The translations under genes and the position numbers were made by a program. From Rickettsiales bacterium (lineage in GTDB: Bacteria; Pseudomonadota; Alphaproteobacteria; Rickettsiales; Deianiraeaceae), in assembly GCA_017477855.1 (NCBI GenBank), contig JAFUUN010000007.1:1-5386 (forward strand): 5,386 nucleotides of DNA. The letters run 5' to 3'. The notes under the pieces were generated by a model. It had not been told where the DNA came from. It made no database searches and saw only the letters and a program-made list of their open reading frames with translations. Positions 5,305 to 5,386 of the stretch are shown here, piece after piece; positions within the stretch are counted from its first letter, which is position 1, and each line of letters starts with the position of its first letter.

Positions 5305-5386
5305 GTTGCGCTGGGCGGAGCGAGTTTGCTGGACGAAGTGGAGCGTAGCGGAACGAGGAGAGTGCAAACCGCGAGGGCGTGGCCTC
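5305..5386 (-). repeat. GC-rich intergenic repeat, inverted copy cut by the window edge
   Basis: On the - strand this reads GAGGCCACGCCCTCGCGG and TTT (5386 to 5366), a variable middle, then the right end CTCGCTCCGCCCAGCGCAAC (5324 to 5305), which matches copy 1 through CGCAA. About a dozen bases of the left end should lie just outside the window. In the two full copies this left end lies 2 bp after a stop codon, so a - strand gene ending just to the right is predicted. Confidence 0.8.

Overview
The window looks like a piece of an alphaproteobacterial genome, most likely a Rickettsiales/Holosporales-type intracellular bacterium. This rests on two proteins, read by eye. The signal peptidase I has alphaproteobacterial-style boxes (IPSGSM, RGEIVVFKLP, YIKRIVGLPGD, GDNRDNSKDSR). 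The large ATPase starts its conserved part with FPYACLVADDVMLTKNGE, close to VirB4 proteins of Rickettsiales type IV secretion systems. The taxon is inferred, not proven. Genes are moderately AT-rich, while the intergenic repeats are strongly GC-rich. Coding density is low.

Layout, all genes on the + strand: (1) 1-199, non-coding lead with a TTGACA box and a weak, degenerate trace of the repeat seen later; (2) 200-1045, lepB-type signal peptidase I; (3) 1046-1486, intergenic, with a GC-rich repeat beginning 2 bp after the lepB stop and carrying a terminator-like hairpin, then two repeat fragments, then a good sigma70-like promoter; (4) 1487-2323, an unrecognised hydrophilic coiled-coil protein with a Glu/Lys-rich tract, a lysine-rich block and a Gly/Tyr-rich tail; (5) 2324-2761, a rearranged intergenic region; (6) 2762-5275, an orphan VirB4-like ATPase with an altered Walker B motif; (7) 5276-5386, an inverted, window-truncated copy of the GC-rich repeat.

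The most informative structure lies in 2370-2790. The promoter and first 28-29 bases of the virB4-like gene occur twice as a perfect 80-bp direct repeat (2370-2449 and 2711-2790, offset 341 bp). In the first copy the virB4 start is joined to the last ~20 codons of a diverged signal peptidase gene, including its stop codon and the GC-rich repeat placed 2 bp after that stop exactly as behind the intact lepB. This is a scar of recombination involving a second lepB-like gene and a virB4-like start. It suggests that this locus was once duplicated or tandemly arrayed.

The three genes have separate promoters and essentially no Shine-Dalgarno sequence, so they are probably separate transcripts rather than an operon. 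LepB releases exported proteins at the membrane. A VirB4-type ATPase energises type IV secretion. The coiled-coil protein has features (a TQT motif and a lysine-rich nuclear-signal-like block) that would suit a host-directed protein. A functional link between the three is only a hypothesis. I see no tRNA, rRNA, CRISPR array or intact transposase.
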